Of a stretch of 23,214 bases of DNA, positions 1 to 7,368 are shown in pieces. Both the position numbers and the translations under genes were made by a program. The notes under the pieces were generated by a model. That model was not told where the DNA came from. It worked only from the letters and a program-made list of their open reading frames with translations, and searched no databases. Source of the stretch: DATJPD01 sp036394195 (lineage in GTDB: Bacteria > Pseudomonadota > Alphaproteobacteria > CACIAM-22H2); contig DASWFO010000168.1 in assembly GCA_036394195.1 (NCBI GenBank), forward strand, positions 1-23,214, in the 5' to 3' direction. How positions within the stretch are numbered: the stretch's first letter is position 1; each line of letters starts with the position of its first letter.

Positions 1-776
1 CAGAACGGGCCACCCTGCAGCCGGTCGCCGACCGGATCGGGGGCGAGCTTCGCCTGGGCTGCGAGCGCCTCGGCGGCGAAATCCTCCGCCCGCCATTTCG
101 GCTTGTAGCCGAGCCGGAACGCCGCCTCGTTGTCCCACCAGCTGCGCTCGTTGTCGGACGCGCCGTACACGACCTCGTAACGGATCTCCGGATGCTCGAG
201 GCCGATCCGGACCAGCTGCACCAGGTCTTCCGGGTGCAGCCAGATCGCCAGCCGACGCTTGTCGACGGGGTTCAGGTCGACGTTGCCGATCCGGATATTC
301 AGGACCCGCAGCCCGTGCTTGTCGGCATAGAGCGCACCGATCGCCTCGCCGAACGCCTTGCTGACGCCGTAGCGGGAATCCGGCCGCACGAGCACGTTGG
401 TGCCGATCTTCCGCCGTCGCGGATAAAACCCGACGGCGTGGTTCGACGACGCGAAGACCACCCGTTCGACGCCGTTCCGGCGCGCCGCCTCGAACAGGTT
501 ACGCGTACCGATGATGTTGGAGTGCAGAATCGTCTCCCAGTCGTTCTCGACCGACATCCCGCCCAGATGGATGATGCCGTCCACACCCTTGACCGCAGCC
601 TCGACCGCCGCCAGATCGGCCAGGTCTGCGACGTGGAAGTCTTCGTCCGGCGCCAGGTCCTGCGGCCTGACCATGTCCGACAGTCGCAACGCCGGATAGA
701 CGCCGCGTAACAGGCGCCGCAAATGGCGGCCGACGCCGCCCGCGGCCCCGGTGATCAACACGCGCTGCATGGCCAT
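1..776 (-). CDS. udh: Uronate dehydrogenase-like NAD-dependent epimerase/dehydratase (3' end cut by window)
   Basis: Short-chain dehydrogenase of the extended/epimerase type, most like uronate dehydrogenase, which oxidises galacturonate or glucuronate to the aldaro-lactone with NAD+ in the cytoplasm. About 258 codons are present and the frame is still open at base 1; the known family is about 265 residues, so only a few residues are missing. Seen: the Rossmann loop GAAGGVG (residues 10-16), the substrate-side FASSNHAVGFYP block (108-119), and the catalytic YGVSK (Tyr136, Lys140). The start at 776 is chosen because GGAGGA lies six bases upstream; a second ATG two codons in is less well placed. 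It follows the GntR regulator by 24 bases on the same strand, so the two are probably co-transcribed, and it diverges from a TRAP transporter, which fits uronate catabolism. Assignment to uronate rather than another sugar acid is inferred from recalled family motifs. Confidence 0.8.
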   Translation of the reverse strand, partial: MAMQRVLITGAAGGVGRHLRRLLRGVYPALRLSDMVRPQDLAPDEDFHVADLADLAAVEAAVKGVDGIIHLGGMSVENDWETILHSNIIGTRNLFEAARRNGVERVVFASSNHAVGFYPRRRKIGTNVLVRPDSRYGVSKAFGEAIGALYADKHGLRVLNIRIGNVDLNPVDKRRLAIWLHPEDLVQLVRIGLEHPEIRYEVVYGASDNERSWWDNEAAFRLGYKPKWRAEDFAAEALAAQAKLAPDPVGDRLQGGPF

Positions 777-800
777 GTGCGGTCCTCCTGGAAGCGGCGC

Positions 801-1544
801 TTACTTCGCGGCGAGCCGGCGGTAGCGTTGCCGGCTGTTCATCATGTGGCGGCGCATGGCGCGCCGCGCCGCCGCGATGTCGCCAGCCGCGATCGCATCG
901 GCGATCAGGCGGTGCTCACTCTGGATCAGGTCGAGATAGGCGCGCAGGTCCTTGGCGTCCTTGAGGCCCGCGCGCACGCTCTGGCGCGGGATCAGGAACC
1001 GGCCGAGGAATTCGAGGAAGCGCGTGAAATGCGGGTTGCCGGTGGCGCGAGCGATCGCCTGATGGAAGGCGAAGTCCTCGTCGACCGCGGGGTCTCCGCG
1101 CTGGACCGCGTCCTCCATCGCCTGCAGCGCCTTGGTCACGCGGGCGCGCGCCGCGTCATCGATCCGCTCGGCGGCGATGCCGGCCGCCTCGACTTCGACG
1201 CCGGTGCGAAGCTCCATGACATTGACGACTTCGGCGAGCGACTGCAGATCGTCCGGATCGATGCGGAACGGCCGCCGCTGCTCGGCGGCGACGAACACAC
1301 CGATGCCATGCCGGGTCTCGACCAAGCCCTCGGCGCGCAGGGCGGCGATCGCCTCGCGCACGACGGTACGGCTCACGCCCAGCTGGGCTGTCAGCTCCTG
1401 CTCCGTCGGCAGGCGGGCCCCTTTGGCAAGGCGGCCGCGGGAGATCTCGGTCGCCAGCCGCTCCACCACTTCGGCGGTGCGGTTGCGCGGCGGACCGAGC
1501 GGCCGGAGAGCCGCGGCCCGTCTACTTGACAACAGCGATGCCAT
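801..1544 (-). CDS. FadR-subfamily GntR transcriptional regulator
   Basis: 247-residue regulator of the GntR/FadR subfamily. A winged helix-turn-helix occupies about residues 23-86 (with GARLPTEQELTAQLGVSRTV and the wing ETRHGIGVFV). An all-helical FCD ligand-binding domain follows to the C-terminus, with the Asp/His metal-site pattern seen in DFAFHQ, SEHRLI and RRHMM. Such proteins usually repress sugar-acid or organic-acid genes and release DNA on binding the substrate. It is first in a leftward unit with the uronate dehydrogenase and diverges from the TRAP operon, so it is the probable local regulator of both. No clear Shine-Dalgarno precedes the ATG at 1544, and a palindrome ends only seven bases upstream of it. 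The true start could therefore be slightly internal, or the mRNA could be nearly leaderless. Confidence 0.88.
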   Translation of the reverse strand: MASLLSSRRAAALRPLGPPRNRTAEVVERLATEISRGRLAKGARLPTEQELTAQLGVSRTVVREAIAALRAEGLVETRHGIGVFVAAEQRRPFRIDPDDLQSLAEVVNVMELRTGVEVEAAGIAAERIDDAARARVTKALQAMEDAVQRGDPAVDEDFAFHQAIARATGNPHFTRFLEFLGRFLIPRQSVRAGLKDAKDLRAYLDLIQSEHRLIADAIAAGDIAAARRAMRRHMMNSRQRYRRLAAK

Positions 1545-1550
1545 TTGGTG

Positions 1551-1573
1551 AGGTCATCATATGACCTGATGAC
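1551..1573. promoter_or_regulatory. Probable GntR-regulator operator between the divergent units
   Basis: Perfect inverted repeat AGGTCAT-CAT-ATGACCT at 1551-1567. It overlaps a second perfect inverted repeat, GTCATCA-N7-TGATGAC, at 1553-1573. It sits immediately upstream of the GntR gene and about 100 bases before dctP. A TTGACA hexamer lies at 1526-1531 on the plus strand, but I see no good -10 at the usual distance. FadR-type regulators bind short palindromes of this kind; the link to this regulator is inferred from position. Confidence 0.6.
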
Positions 1574-1592
1574 TTACCGCAGCGCCCGGGCG

Positions 1593-1616
1593 CGGTCAAC
1601 CGGGGCTCGGTCAACC
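1593..1616 (+). repeat. Two direct copies of CGGTCAACC in the dctP leader region
   Basis: CGGTCAACC occurs at 1593-1601 and again at 1608-1616, a 15-base period. Both share GGTCA with the half-sites of the palindrome at 1551-1567, so they may be extra half-sites for the same regulator, or chance in GC-rich DNA. Confidence 0.4.
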
Positions 1617-1672
1617 AGCCCGCGTCCGCCCGACTGGCGGCGGCGACGGGCGAGACAAGGGAGGGATCCGCG

Positions 1673-2674
1673 ATGAAGCGACGTGACGTGCTACGCGCCG
1701 GGGCGGCGACGATGGCGGTGGCGGCCGGCCTGGGCGACCGCCACTGGGCAGCCGCCCAGCAGAAGGTGATTCTGCGGGCCTCCGACGTGCACCCGACCGG
1801 CTATCCGACCGTCGAGGCGCTGGAGCGCATGGGCAAGAAGCTCGAGCAAAGTACGGGCGGACGCCTCACCCTGCAGATGTTCGCGTCCATGCAGCTTGGC
1901 GGCGAGAAGGAGGCGATCGAGCAGGCCCAGGTGGGCGCCATCCAGTTTGCCCGCGTCAGCGTCGGAGCGCTGGGGCCGGTCATCGACGACCTCAACGTGT
2001 TCAACCTGCCGTTCCTCTTCCGCAACACCGCGCATATGCAAAAGGTGATCGACGGCCCGCTCGGCCAGGAGCTGCTGGACAAGGTCACCAACAGTCCGCA
2101 GGCCCGCCTCATCGGCCTGTGCTGGATGGATGCCGGTGCCCGCAACATGTACGATTCGAGAAAGTCCATCAAAACCATCGAGGACCTCAAGGGCCTCAAG
2201 GTCCGCGTCATGGGCAACCCGATGTTCGTCGACATGATGAACGCGCTCGGCGGCAACGGCGTGGCGATGGGCTACGACCAGGTGTTCAGCGCCCTGCAAA
2301 CCGGCGTCATCGACGGCGCCGAGAACAATCCGCCGAGCTTCGTGTTCGACAATCACTATACGGTCGCCAAGCACTACACGCTGACAGAGCATCTCATCGT
2401 GCCGGAGATCGTCGTGTTCTCGAAGCGGACCTGGGACACCCTGTCCAAGGACGATCAGGGCCTGATCACGAGGTTCTCGCGTGAAGCGCAGCTCGACGAG
2501 CGCGGGCTGTGGAACGACTACGAGAAGAAGGCGCTCGACAAGATGAAGGAGGCCGGGATCGAAGTCGTTCCAGTCCCCGACAAGAAGCCCTTCCAGGATG
2601 CGGTCAAGCCGGTCTGGGACAAGTACGGCCCGAAATACGCCCAGATGATCAAGCGGATCCAGGACGTGAACTGA
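1673..2674 (+). CDS. dctP: TRAP transporter substrate-binding protein DctP
   Basis: 333-residue periplasmic solute receptor of a tripartite ATP-independent periplasmic (TRAP) transporter. The N-terminus has a twin-arginine-like motif (KRRDVLRAG, residues 2-10) and a hydrophobic stretch ending at AAAQQ near residue 30, so export is probably by Tat or Sec. The mature part starts with ILRASDVHPTGYPT and has the DctP landmarks GGEKEAIEQ (77-84), DLKGLKVRVMGNP with the carboxylate-binding arginine at about 178, and DGAENNPPS (214-222). The last two resemble sugar-acid binding members. AGGGAGG precedes the ATG. It is the first gene of dctP-dctQ-dctM and diverges from a GntR regulator and uronate dehydrogenase, so a hexuronate or related acid is the likely ligand. 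The ligand is inference. Confidence 0.93.
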   Translation: MKRRDVLRAGAATMAVAAGLGDRHWAAAQQKVILRASDVHPTGYPTVEALERMGKKLEQSTGGRLTLQMFASMQLGGEKEAIEQAQVGAIQFARVSVGALGPVIDDLNVFNLPFLFRNTAHMQKVIDGPLGQELLDKVTNSPQARLIGLCWMDAGARNMYDSRKSIKTIEDLKGLKVRVMGNPMFVDMMNALGGNGVAMGYDQVFSALQTGVIDGAENNPPSFVFDNHYTVAKHYTLTEHLIVPEIVVFSKRTWDTLSKDDQGLITRFSREAQLDERGLWNDYEKKALDKMKEAGIEVVPVPDKKPFQDAVKPVWDKYGPKYAQMIKRIQDVN

Positions 2675-2696
2675 GGCGCGACACATCCGCAGAACC

Positions 2697-2733
2697 GGGC
2701 CGGCGCGTCCGCGCCAGGACAACGTGCCGGCCC
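2697..2733 (+). other. Intercistronic stem-loop between dctP and dctQ
   Basis: Perfect 8-bp inverted repeat GGGCCGGC (2697-2704) and GCCGGCCC (2726-2733), with an alternative inner hairpin GGCGC/GCGCC at 2702-2715. There is no T-run, so it is not a classic terminator. Its place between the receptor and membrane-subunit genes fits an mRNA-protecting or partial-termination structure that raises receptor level over permease. Confidence 0.5.
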
Positions 2734-2758
2734 TTCGCCCGCCAACACAGGACCTCCG

Positions 2759-3274
2759 ATGAAAGCGCGCTACATCCGGGCGATGGACCGGCTCCATCGC
2801 CTCTGTCTGGTCGTGTCCATCCTCTGCCTCGTGATCATGACCCTCATCGTGCCCTGGGGCGTGTTCACCCGCTACGTGCTGAACCGCGGATCCGAATGGC
2901 CGGAGCCGATGGCCATCCTGCTGATGATCGTCTTTTCGTTCTTCTCGGCGGCGGTCTGCTATCGCGACAATCTGCATATCGCGGTGATGGCGCTGCCCAA
3001 TGCCGCCTCACCCGAGATGCGCAAGGTCCTCGGCTGGCTGGCCGAGCTCGGCATGGTGGCCACCAACATGTTCATGCTGATCTGGGGCCTGCAGCTCGTC
3101 GACACGACCTGGCACCAGGGAATCGCGGAATTTCCGGTGCTCTCGGTCGGCCTCACCTATCTGCCGATCCCCGTCGGCGGGGCCATCACCGCCCTCTTCG
3201 TCATCGAGCGGCTGTGGACCGGGGCGCTGTTCGCGCCGCCGGACAGCGGCAGCGTCGCGCTGACGACCGAGTGA
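2759..3274 (+). CDS. dctQ: TRAP transporter small permease DctQ
   Basis: 171-residue inner-membrane protein with four predicted hydrophobic helices at about residues 14-36, 49-67, 91-113 and 128-150. The family motif FTRYVLNRGSEWPEP follows the first helix (36-50). DctQ forms the integral membrane complex with DctM and stabilises the receptor interaction. AGGA lies just upstream of the ATG. It starts 84 bases after dctP, separated by a stem-loop, and ends 14 bases before dctM, so the three form one operon. Confidence 0.92.
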   Translation: MKARYIRAMDRLHRLCLVVSILCLVIMTLIVPWGVFTRYVLNRGSEWPEPMAILLMIVFSFFSAAVCYRDNLHIAVMALPNAASPEMRKVLGWLAELGMVATNMFMLIWGLQLVDTTWHQGIAEFPVLSVGLTYLPIPVGGAITALFVIERLWTGALFAPPDSGSVALTTE

Positions 3275-3288
3275 GAGGGTGAGACCCC

Positions 3289-4572
3289 ATGGACAGCCTG
3301 ATCCTGCTCGTGACGTTCACCGTGTTCTGTGCGATCGGCATCCCGGTCGCCTACGCGCTGGGCCTTTCCGCCATTGTGACCTTGATGTGGATCGACATCC
3401 CGCTCGAGGCGGCGATGCTCAAGACCTCGGACGGCGTCGACAATTTCTCGCTGCTGACGATCCCGTTTTTCGTGCTCACCGGCGCGCTGATGGCGGAGGG
3501 CGGGACCGCGCAGCGCCTGATCAATTTCGCGCAGGTGTTCGTCGGCTTCATCCGCGGCGGATTGTCGCTGGTGAACATCGTCGCGTCGACCTTCTTCGGA
3601 TGCATCTCCGGCTCGTCGGTCGCGGACACCGCCTCCATCGGCTCGGTGATGATCCCGCAGATGATCAAGCAGGGTTATCCGCGCGTCTTCGCCACCAACG
3701 TGACCATCTGCGGCTCGCTGCAGGCCATCCTTCTGCCGCCGTCGCACAATTCCGTCATCTACTCGCTGGCCGCCGGGGGCTCGATCTCGATCGCGCACTT
3801 GTTCCTGGCCGGCATCGTTCCCGGCGTGCTGCTCGGCATCGCGATCATGGTGCTCTGCCTCATCGTCGCGCAGCGAAAGAACTTCCCCAAGGGCCGCGTG
3901 ATTCCGCTCCGCGAGGCGGCGTGGATCGCGCTCGATGCGTTCTGGGGCCTGCTGACGATCGTCATCATTCTCGGCGGAATCCTGACCGGCGTGTTCACGG
4001 CGATCGAGGCCGGCGCCGTCGCCTGCGTCTATGCGTTCTTCGTGACCATGTTCATCTATCGCGAGGTGAGGTGGCGGGACCTGCCACAGCTTCTCGCCCG
4101 GGTCACCCGGACGACCGGCATGGTGATGATCATGATCGGCTTCTCGGTCACGTTCGCCTACGCGATGGCGCTGATCCAGCTGCCGGCCAAGGCCACCCAG
4201 CTGTTCCTGACGCTCTCCGACAACAAATACGTGTTCCTGATGCTGATCAACATCCTGCTGTTGATCCTCGGCACGTTCATGGACCTGGCGCCGATGCTGT
4301 TGATCTGCACCCCGATCCTGCTGCCAGTGATCCCGAAATTCGGCATCGACCCGATCCATTTCGGCATGATCATGCTGCTCAATCTCGGCATCGGCCTGGT
4401 GACGCCGCCGGTCGGCCCGACCATGGTGGTGGGATGCGCGATCGGCCGGGTCAGCATGGAGCAGATCACCAAGGAACTGTGGCCGTTCTATATCGTCATG
4501 TTCCTGGTGCTGATGCTGGTCACCTACGTGCCCGAACTCTCGCTATGGCTGCCGCGGGTCCTCGGCCCCTAG
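3289..4572 (+). CDS. dctM: TRAP transporter large permease DctM
   Basis: 427-residue inner-membrane transport subunit of the DctM/SiaM family, usual length. Many hydrophobic helices are present. Recognisable family blocks include FFVLTGALMAEGG, FFGCISGSSVADTASIG (the first reentrant-loop region), ATNVTICGSLQAILLPPSHN, and near the end LGTFMDLAPMLLICTPILLP and GLVTPPVGPTM. This subunit carries the sodium-coupled substrate pathway. It begins 14 bases after dctQ with a purine-rich leader. A perfect hairpin follows its stop at 4589-4606, so the operon may end there. Confidence 0.95.
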   Translation: MDSLILLVTFTVFCAIGIPVAYALGLSAIVTLMWIDIPLEAAMLKTSDGVDNFSLLTIPFFVLTGALMAEGGTAQRLINFAQVFVGFIRGGLSLVNIVASTFFGCISGSSVADTASIGSVMIPQMIKQGYPRVFATNVTICGSLQAILLPPSHNSVIYSLAAGGSISIAHLFLAGIVPGVLLGIAIMVLCLIVAQRKNFPKGRVIPLREAAWIALDAFWGLLTIVIILGGILTGVFTAIEAGAVACVYAFFVTMFIYREVRWRDLPQLLARVTRTTGMVMIMIGFSVTFAYAMALIQLPAKATQLFLTLSDNKYVFLMLINILLLILGTFMDLAPMLLICTPILLPVIPKFGIDPIHFGMIMLLNLGIGLVTPPVGPTMVVGCAIGRVSMEQITKELWPFYIVMFLVLMLVTYVPELSLWLPRVLGP

Positions 4573-4588
4573 ACCGCCAAATTGGGCT

Positions 4589-4614
4589 ATTCCGCCCCTG
4601 CGGAATTGCGCAAT
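4589..4614. other. Hairpin plus overlapping palindrome after dctM
   Basis: Perfect stem ATTCCGC-CCCT-GCGGAAT at 4589-4606, followed by the overlapping 10-bp palindrome ATTGCGCAAT at 4605-4614. There is no T-run. It could be a weak or factor-dependent terminator for the TRAP operon, or a protein-binding site in front of the VOC gene that starts at 4680. Confidence 0.45.
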
Positions 4615-4679
4615 AATGGCCCGCTAGACGGGGCAACCCGAGGCGGCGTTCCAGACGTGCGGCAGTGGGAGGATCAGAC

Positions 4680-5627
4680 ATGCCCGTGATCAAAGCAAAA
4701 GACTTGGCTTACGGCCGGCTGCGCTCGCCGGATCTCGACAAGATGGAGGAATTCCTCACCGATTTCGGGTTGTACAAAGTGGCGCGCACGAATAACGCGC
4801 TCTATATGCGCGGGACCGGGCCGGCCCAATGCATCCACGTCACGGAAAAGGGCGACCCCGCATTCGTTGGCTTCGCCTTCCACGCCGAGAGCCTCGACGA
4901 CCTGAAGAAACTCACCAAGGTGCCGGGTGCGACCGGGATCGAGACCATCGACCAGCCGGGCGGCGGCAAGCGCGTCCGCCTTACCGAGCCCAATGGCTAC
5001 CAGATCGAGGTCCTCTACGGGGTCAAGCAGCTGAAGCCGATCAAGGTCCAGCGGCAGGCCATCAATTCGGGTGCCGAACCGCTGAACCGCAGGGGCGAGC
5101 TGATGCGGATCGCCAAAGGCCCGGCGCGGCCGAAACGCATCGGCCATGCGGTGATGGGCACCCCGAAGCTCCGGGAAACCGTCCAATGGTTCCGCGACAC
5201 AATCGGGCTGATTTGCTCGGACGACGTCTATGCCGGATCCAAGGACAACCTGATCGGCTCGTTCAACCGGCTCGACCGCGGCCGCGACTACGTCGACCAT
5301 CACGCGTTCTTCTGCCTGCAGTATCCGAAGGCCGGCTTGAACCATTTCTCGTTCGAGGTCCAGGACATCGACGACGTGTTCATGGGCCATGCGCATATGC
5401 GCCAAGCCGGCAAGTACGAGCACATGTGGGGCATCGGCCGGCACCTGCTCGGCAGCCAGGTCTACGACTACTGGGCCGATCCGTGGGGCCGGGTCCACGA
5501 GCACTGGGCCGATTCGGATCGCCTCAACGCGAGGAACGGCTCGAACCTGATCTCGGCGGAAGATGGCCTGGTCTCGCAATGGGGCGAGCCCCCGCCGCCC
5601 AAGCTGCTCGAGCGGATCTGCCCGTAG
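4680..5627 (+). CDS. Two-domain VOC protein, extradiol (catechol 2,3-) dioxygenase-like
   Basis: 315-residue vicinal-oxygen-chelate superfamily protein made of two VOC domains (about 5-115 and 150-285), the layout of type I extradiol ring-cleavage dioxygenases. In the C-terminal domain the expected 2-His-1-Glu metal site is visible: His156 (RIGHAVMGTP), His222 (LNHFSFEVQD) and Glu274 (RVHEHWADSD). His255 in GRHLLG matches the active-site region. The N-terminal domain looks degenerate, as is usual. I chose the ATG at 4680 because GGGAGGA (4667-4673) lies seven bases upstream; a GTG at 4665 would overlap that site. It stands alone on the plus strand after the TRAP operon. An aromatic meta-cleavage role is plausible, helped by a hydrolase and an aldolase-family gene downstream, but the substrate cannot be read from the sequence. 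Confidence 0.82.
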   Translation: MPVIKAKDLAYGRLRSPDLDKMEEFLTDFGLYKVARTNNALYMRGTGPAQCIHVTEKGDPAFVGFAFHAESLDDLKKLTKVPGATGIETIDQPGGGKRVRLTEPNGYQIEVLYGVKQLKPIKVQRQAINSGAEPLNRRGELMRIAKGPARPKRIGHAVMGTPKLRETVQWFRDTIGLICSDDVYAGSKDNLIGSFNRLDRGRDYVDHHAFFCLQYPKAGLNHFSFEVQDIDDVFMGHAHMRQAGKYEHMWGIGRHLLGSQVYDYWADPWGRVHEHWADSDRLNARNGSNLISAEDGLVSQWGEPPPPKLLERICP

Positions 5628-5642
5628 ACCGGACTGTGGCGT

Positions 5643-5682
5643 GACGCGGCGTCTAGGCGGGCGACGCGGCGTCTAGGCGGGC
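5643..5682. repeat. Perfect 20-bp tandem duplication
   Basis: The unit GACGCGGCGTCTAGGCGGGC occurs twice with no gap (5643-5662 and 5663-5682). Each copy contains the odd palindrome GACGC-G-GCGTC. It begins 15 bases after the VOC gene stop. Confidence 0.85.
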
Positions 5683-5708
5683 GCCGCGCCGCGCGCAGGC
5701 TCACCGCC

Positions 5709-5881
5709 TCAGGGCCGCTGCTTCTCGGGGGCCGTCCGGCGGAGCTTCTCCACCAGCGTCTTTGAGGGTCTCAATTCGACACGCGCGGTCTCGACGGCAT
5801 GCTCGAGCCGTTCGGTTCCTGCGTCCGCTTGTTAGCGGCCGGCTTGCGCTTCGCGCCCAGAGATACATTGCTCATTCCCAT
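5709..5881 (-). pseudogene. Possible frameshifted small gene
   Basis: On the minus strand an ATG at 5881 opens a reading that begins MGMSNVSLGAKRKPAANKRT and stops after 36 codons. The overlapping second frame reads TERLEHAVETARVELRPSKT and on to KLRRTAPEKQRP, with a stop at 5709-5711. The second part looks like real helical protein (charged, amphipathic, high third-position GC), but an in-frame stop upstream leaves it without a start. One frameshift would join the two into a protein of about 57 residues. No family is recognised. This may be a decayed gene, a sequencing error, or chance. Confidence 0.3.
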
Positions 5882-5956
5882 ACCTGCAGCGACAGGTCCG
5901 CAGCCCGCGGGGGCGGCAGAACGATGTTTCAACTGACGGTGGTGAGGGCTCAGAAA

Positions 5957-6081
5957 GGACCTCGCCGCGGGGGCAATAGGGGGGCTGCGGCGAGGTCCGC
6001 CTGAGTTTGCTCCGAGGTCGTCTCGGCAACCAACCTGGGCAGGCCGGAGGTTAGCAGCCCCCGAGAAAGTCGAAACTCGGG
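5957..6081. other. Run of hairpins, possible structured RNA or decayed terminator region
   Basis: The strongest stem is a perfect 12-bp inverted repeat, GGACCTCGCCGC (5957-5968) with GCGGCGAGGTCC (5987-5998). Its 18-base loop holds G5 and G6 runs. Shorter perfect stems follow: CCGAG/CTCGG (6012-6026), AACCT/AGGTT (6032-6052) and CCCGAG/CTCGGG (6060-6081). Short stems are expected by chance in such DNA; the 12-bp one much less so. Confidence 0.4.
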
Positions 6082-6406
6082 AAACACCTGAGATCGTTAC
6101 CGGAAAATATCTAGGATGCGGTATTTAGGGTGTCTTTCCGCCCATCCTGTCTCGCAACCAATTGGAAAATATGGAAGTTAGGGGTCGATCGCAACGATCC
6201 ACAGGCTGCCGGGAGCCGGGCGTTTTCGCCGCGGGGCCCAGCGATTCCGCGCCTGGCAAAACCGCCCGTCACCGTGCCGCGAATGCGTCACGATGGGTCG
6301 TCCCTCGTCCGTGACGGCTTTTCACGCCGCGATTTTTCTCTAGAATCATTCGTAACGCATAAACCAGCGCAACCGCTGCGCGCCGCATTCGCCGGGGAGA
6401 CATGGC

Positions 6407-7270
6407 ATGAGCACAGGGCCGCATCGCACGGGCACGGTTCAGTCGGGGGACGTGACTCTGTTCTACCGTCACTTCGGCGCGCCCGGCGCACCGCCGATTC
6501 TCATCTTTCATGGCGCGAACTACTACGACTCCTACGACTGGATCGACGTCGCTTCGGCGCTGGCACGTGACCGCGAGGTCGTCGCCTGGGACAATCGCGG
6601 CTTCGGCGCATCGTCGTGGAGCGCCAGCAAGAACTACTCCTACGACGCGATCATGGCAGACGCGCTTGCCCTGCTCGCCCATTTCGGATGGCAGAAAGCG
6701 GTTCTGATGGGCCACTCGGCGGGCGGATCGTATGCCTTGCTCTTTGCGGCGCGGTTTCCGAACCGCGCGGCGGGGCTCATCATCGTCGATCACTGCCCGG
6801 GCAAGGTCAGCCCGGCCGCGGTCAGCGTCAACAATAAGCCCAAGGTCTATCCGACCATCGAGGCTGCCCTCGCCGACACGAGCCGCGACAAGCCGGTCGC
6901 CAAGGGTTCGCCGAAATGGGCCCGCCTCGAGATGATCTTCAAGCCGGTCGATGGCGGCTTCGTGTTCCGGCGCGATCCGGATTACGCCAACCGGATGCCG
7001 GTCGAGCCGCCCGGCTGGGCGCCGGCCTTCAAGCCGACCGACACCTGGGGCGAGCTTGCCGAAGTGCGGGTACCGACGTTGATTCTCCGGGGCACCCGCT
7101 CCGACCGCTACGCGCCGGAAGCCGTGGCGCGCGTAGCCAAGGACTTCCCGCAGATTCGTATGATCGACATCGATGCTGGGCATGACGTTGCCGGGGCGGC
7201 GCCTGAGGCACTGATCGAGGCTGCCAGCGGCTTCCTCGCCGAGCGGATCGACGCCGACAAAGCCGCGTGA
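6407..7270 (+). CDS. Alpha/beta hydrolase
   Basis: 287-residue alpha/beta-hydrolase-fold enzyme. Seen: the oxyanion-side HGANYYDSYDW (35-45), the WDNRGFGASS block (61-70), the nucleophile elbow GHSAGG with Ser104, a late acid region LRGTRSDRYAPE, and the catalytic His in DAGHDVAG near residue 259. No signal peptide is visible, so it is cytoplasmic. It resembles the MhpC/epoxide-hydrolase/haloperoxidase-like subgroup; the substrate is unknown. The start at 6407 is used because the ATG six bases earlier runs into a stop after two codons; GGGGAGA precedes. It is followed 98 bases later by a class II aldolase-family gene on the same strand, so the two may share a transcript. A C-C bond hydrolase acting after the VOC dioxygenase is possible but not shown. 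Confidence 0.88.
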   Translation: MSTGPHRTGTVQSGDVTLFYRHFGAPGAPPILIFHGANYYDSYDWIDVASALARDREVVAWDNRGFGASSWSASKNYSYDAIMADALALLAHFGWQKAVLMGHSAGGSYALLFAARFPNRAAGLIIVDHCPGKVSPAAVSVNNKPKVYPTIEAALADTSRDKPVAKGSPKWARLEMIFKPVDGGFVFRRDPDYANRMPVEPPGWAPAFKPTDTWGELAEVRVPTLILRGTRSDRYAPEAVARVAKDFPQIRMIDIDAGHDVAGAAPEALIEAASGFLAERIDADKAA

Positions 7271-7368
7271 CGCGCCGGCCTCCGGACGGGCCCGGGGCGG
7301 CGCGGCTTGACCGAACACCGGCCGGCCTTGATGATGCGCGTCTCCGCATCCCGCCCCGAGGAGATCGC

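Larger units (their letters stand above)
5628..6406. other. 779-base stretch without a convincing intact gene
   Basis: No ORF here has both a ribosome site and a recognisable protein. Readings such as plus 5762-6004 are arginine-rich artefacts. The stretch holds a 20-bp tandem duplication (5643-5682), a possible frameshifted small gene on the minus strand (5709-5881), a 12-bp-stem hairpin (5957-5998) followed by shorter hairpins to 6081, and a comparatively AT-rich patch around 6095-6175 with the 9-mer GGAAAATAT at 6102-6110 and 6164-6172. A weak TAGAAT at 6341-6346 could be the -10 of the hydrolase gene. Confidence 0.6.

Noticed and set aside
1691..2977. 428-codon minus-strand open frame opposite dctP
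   Set aside because: Shadow of dctP; His/Asp/Arg-rich composition with no recognisable domain.
3157..4359. 400-codon minus-strand open frame opposite dctM, and the 445-codon plus frame at 3279-4616
   Set aside because: Both are out-of-frame readings of dctM, which has the correct family motifs and ribosome site.
6130..6570. 146-codon plus-strand open frame running into the hydrolase gene
   Set aside because: Overlaps the real hydrolase start in another frame and shows no family or ribosome site.
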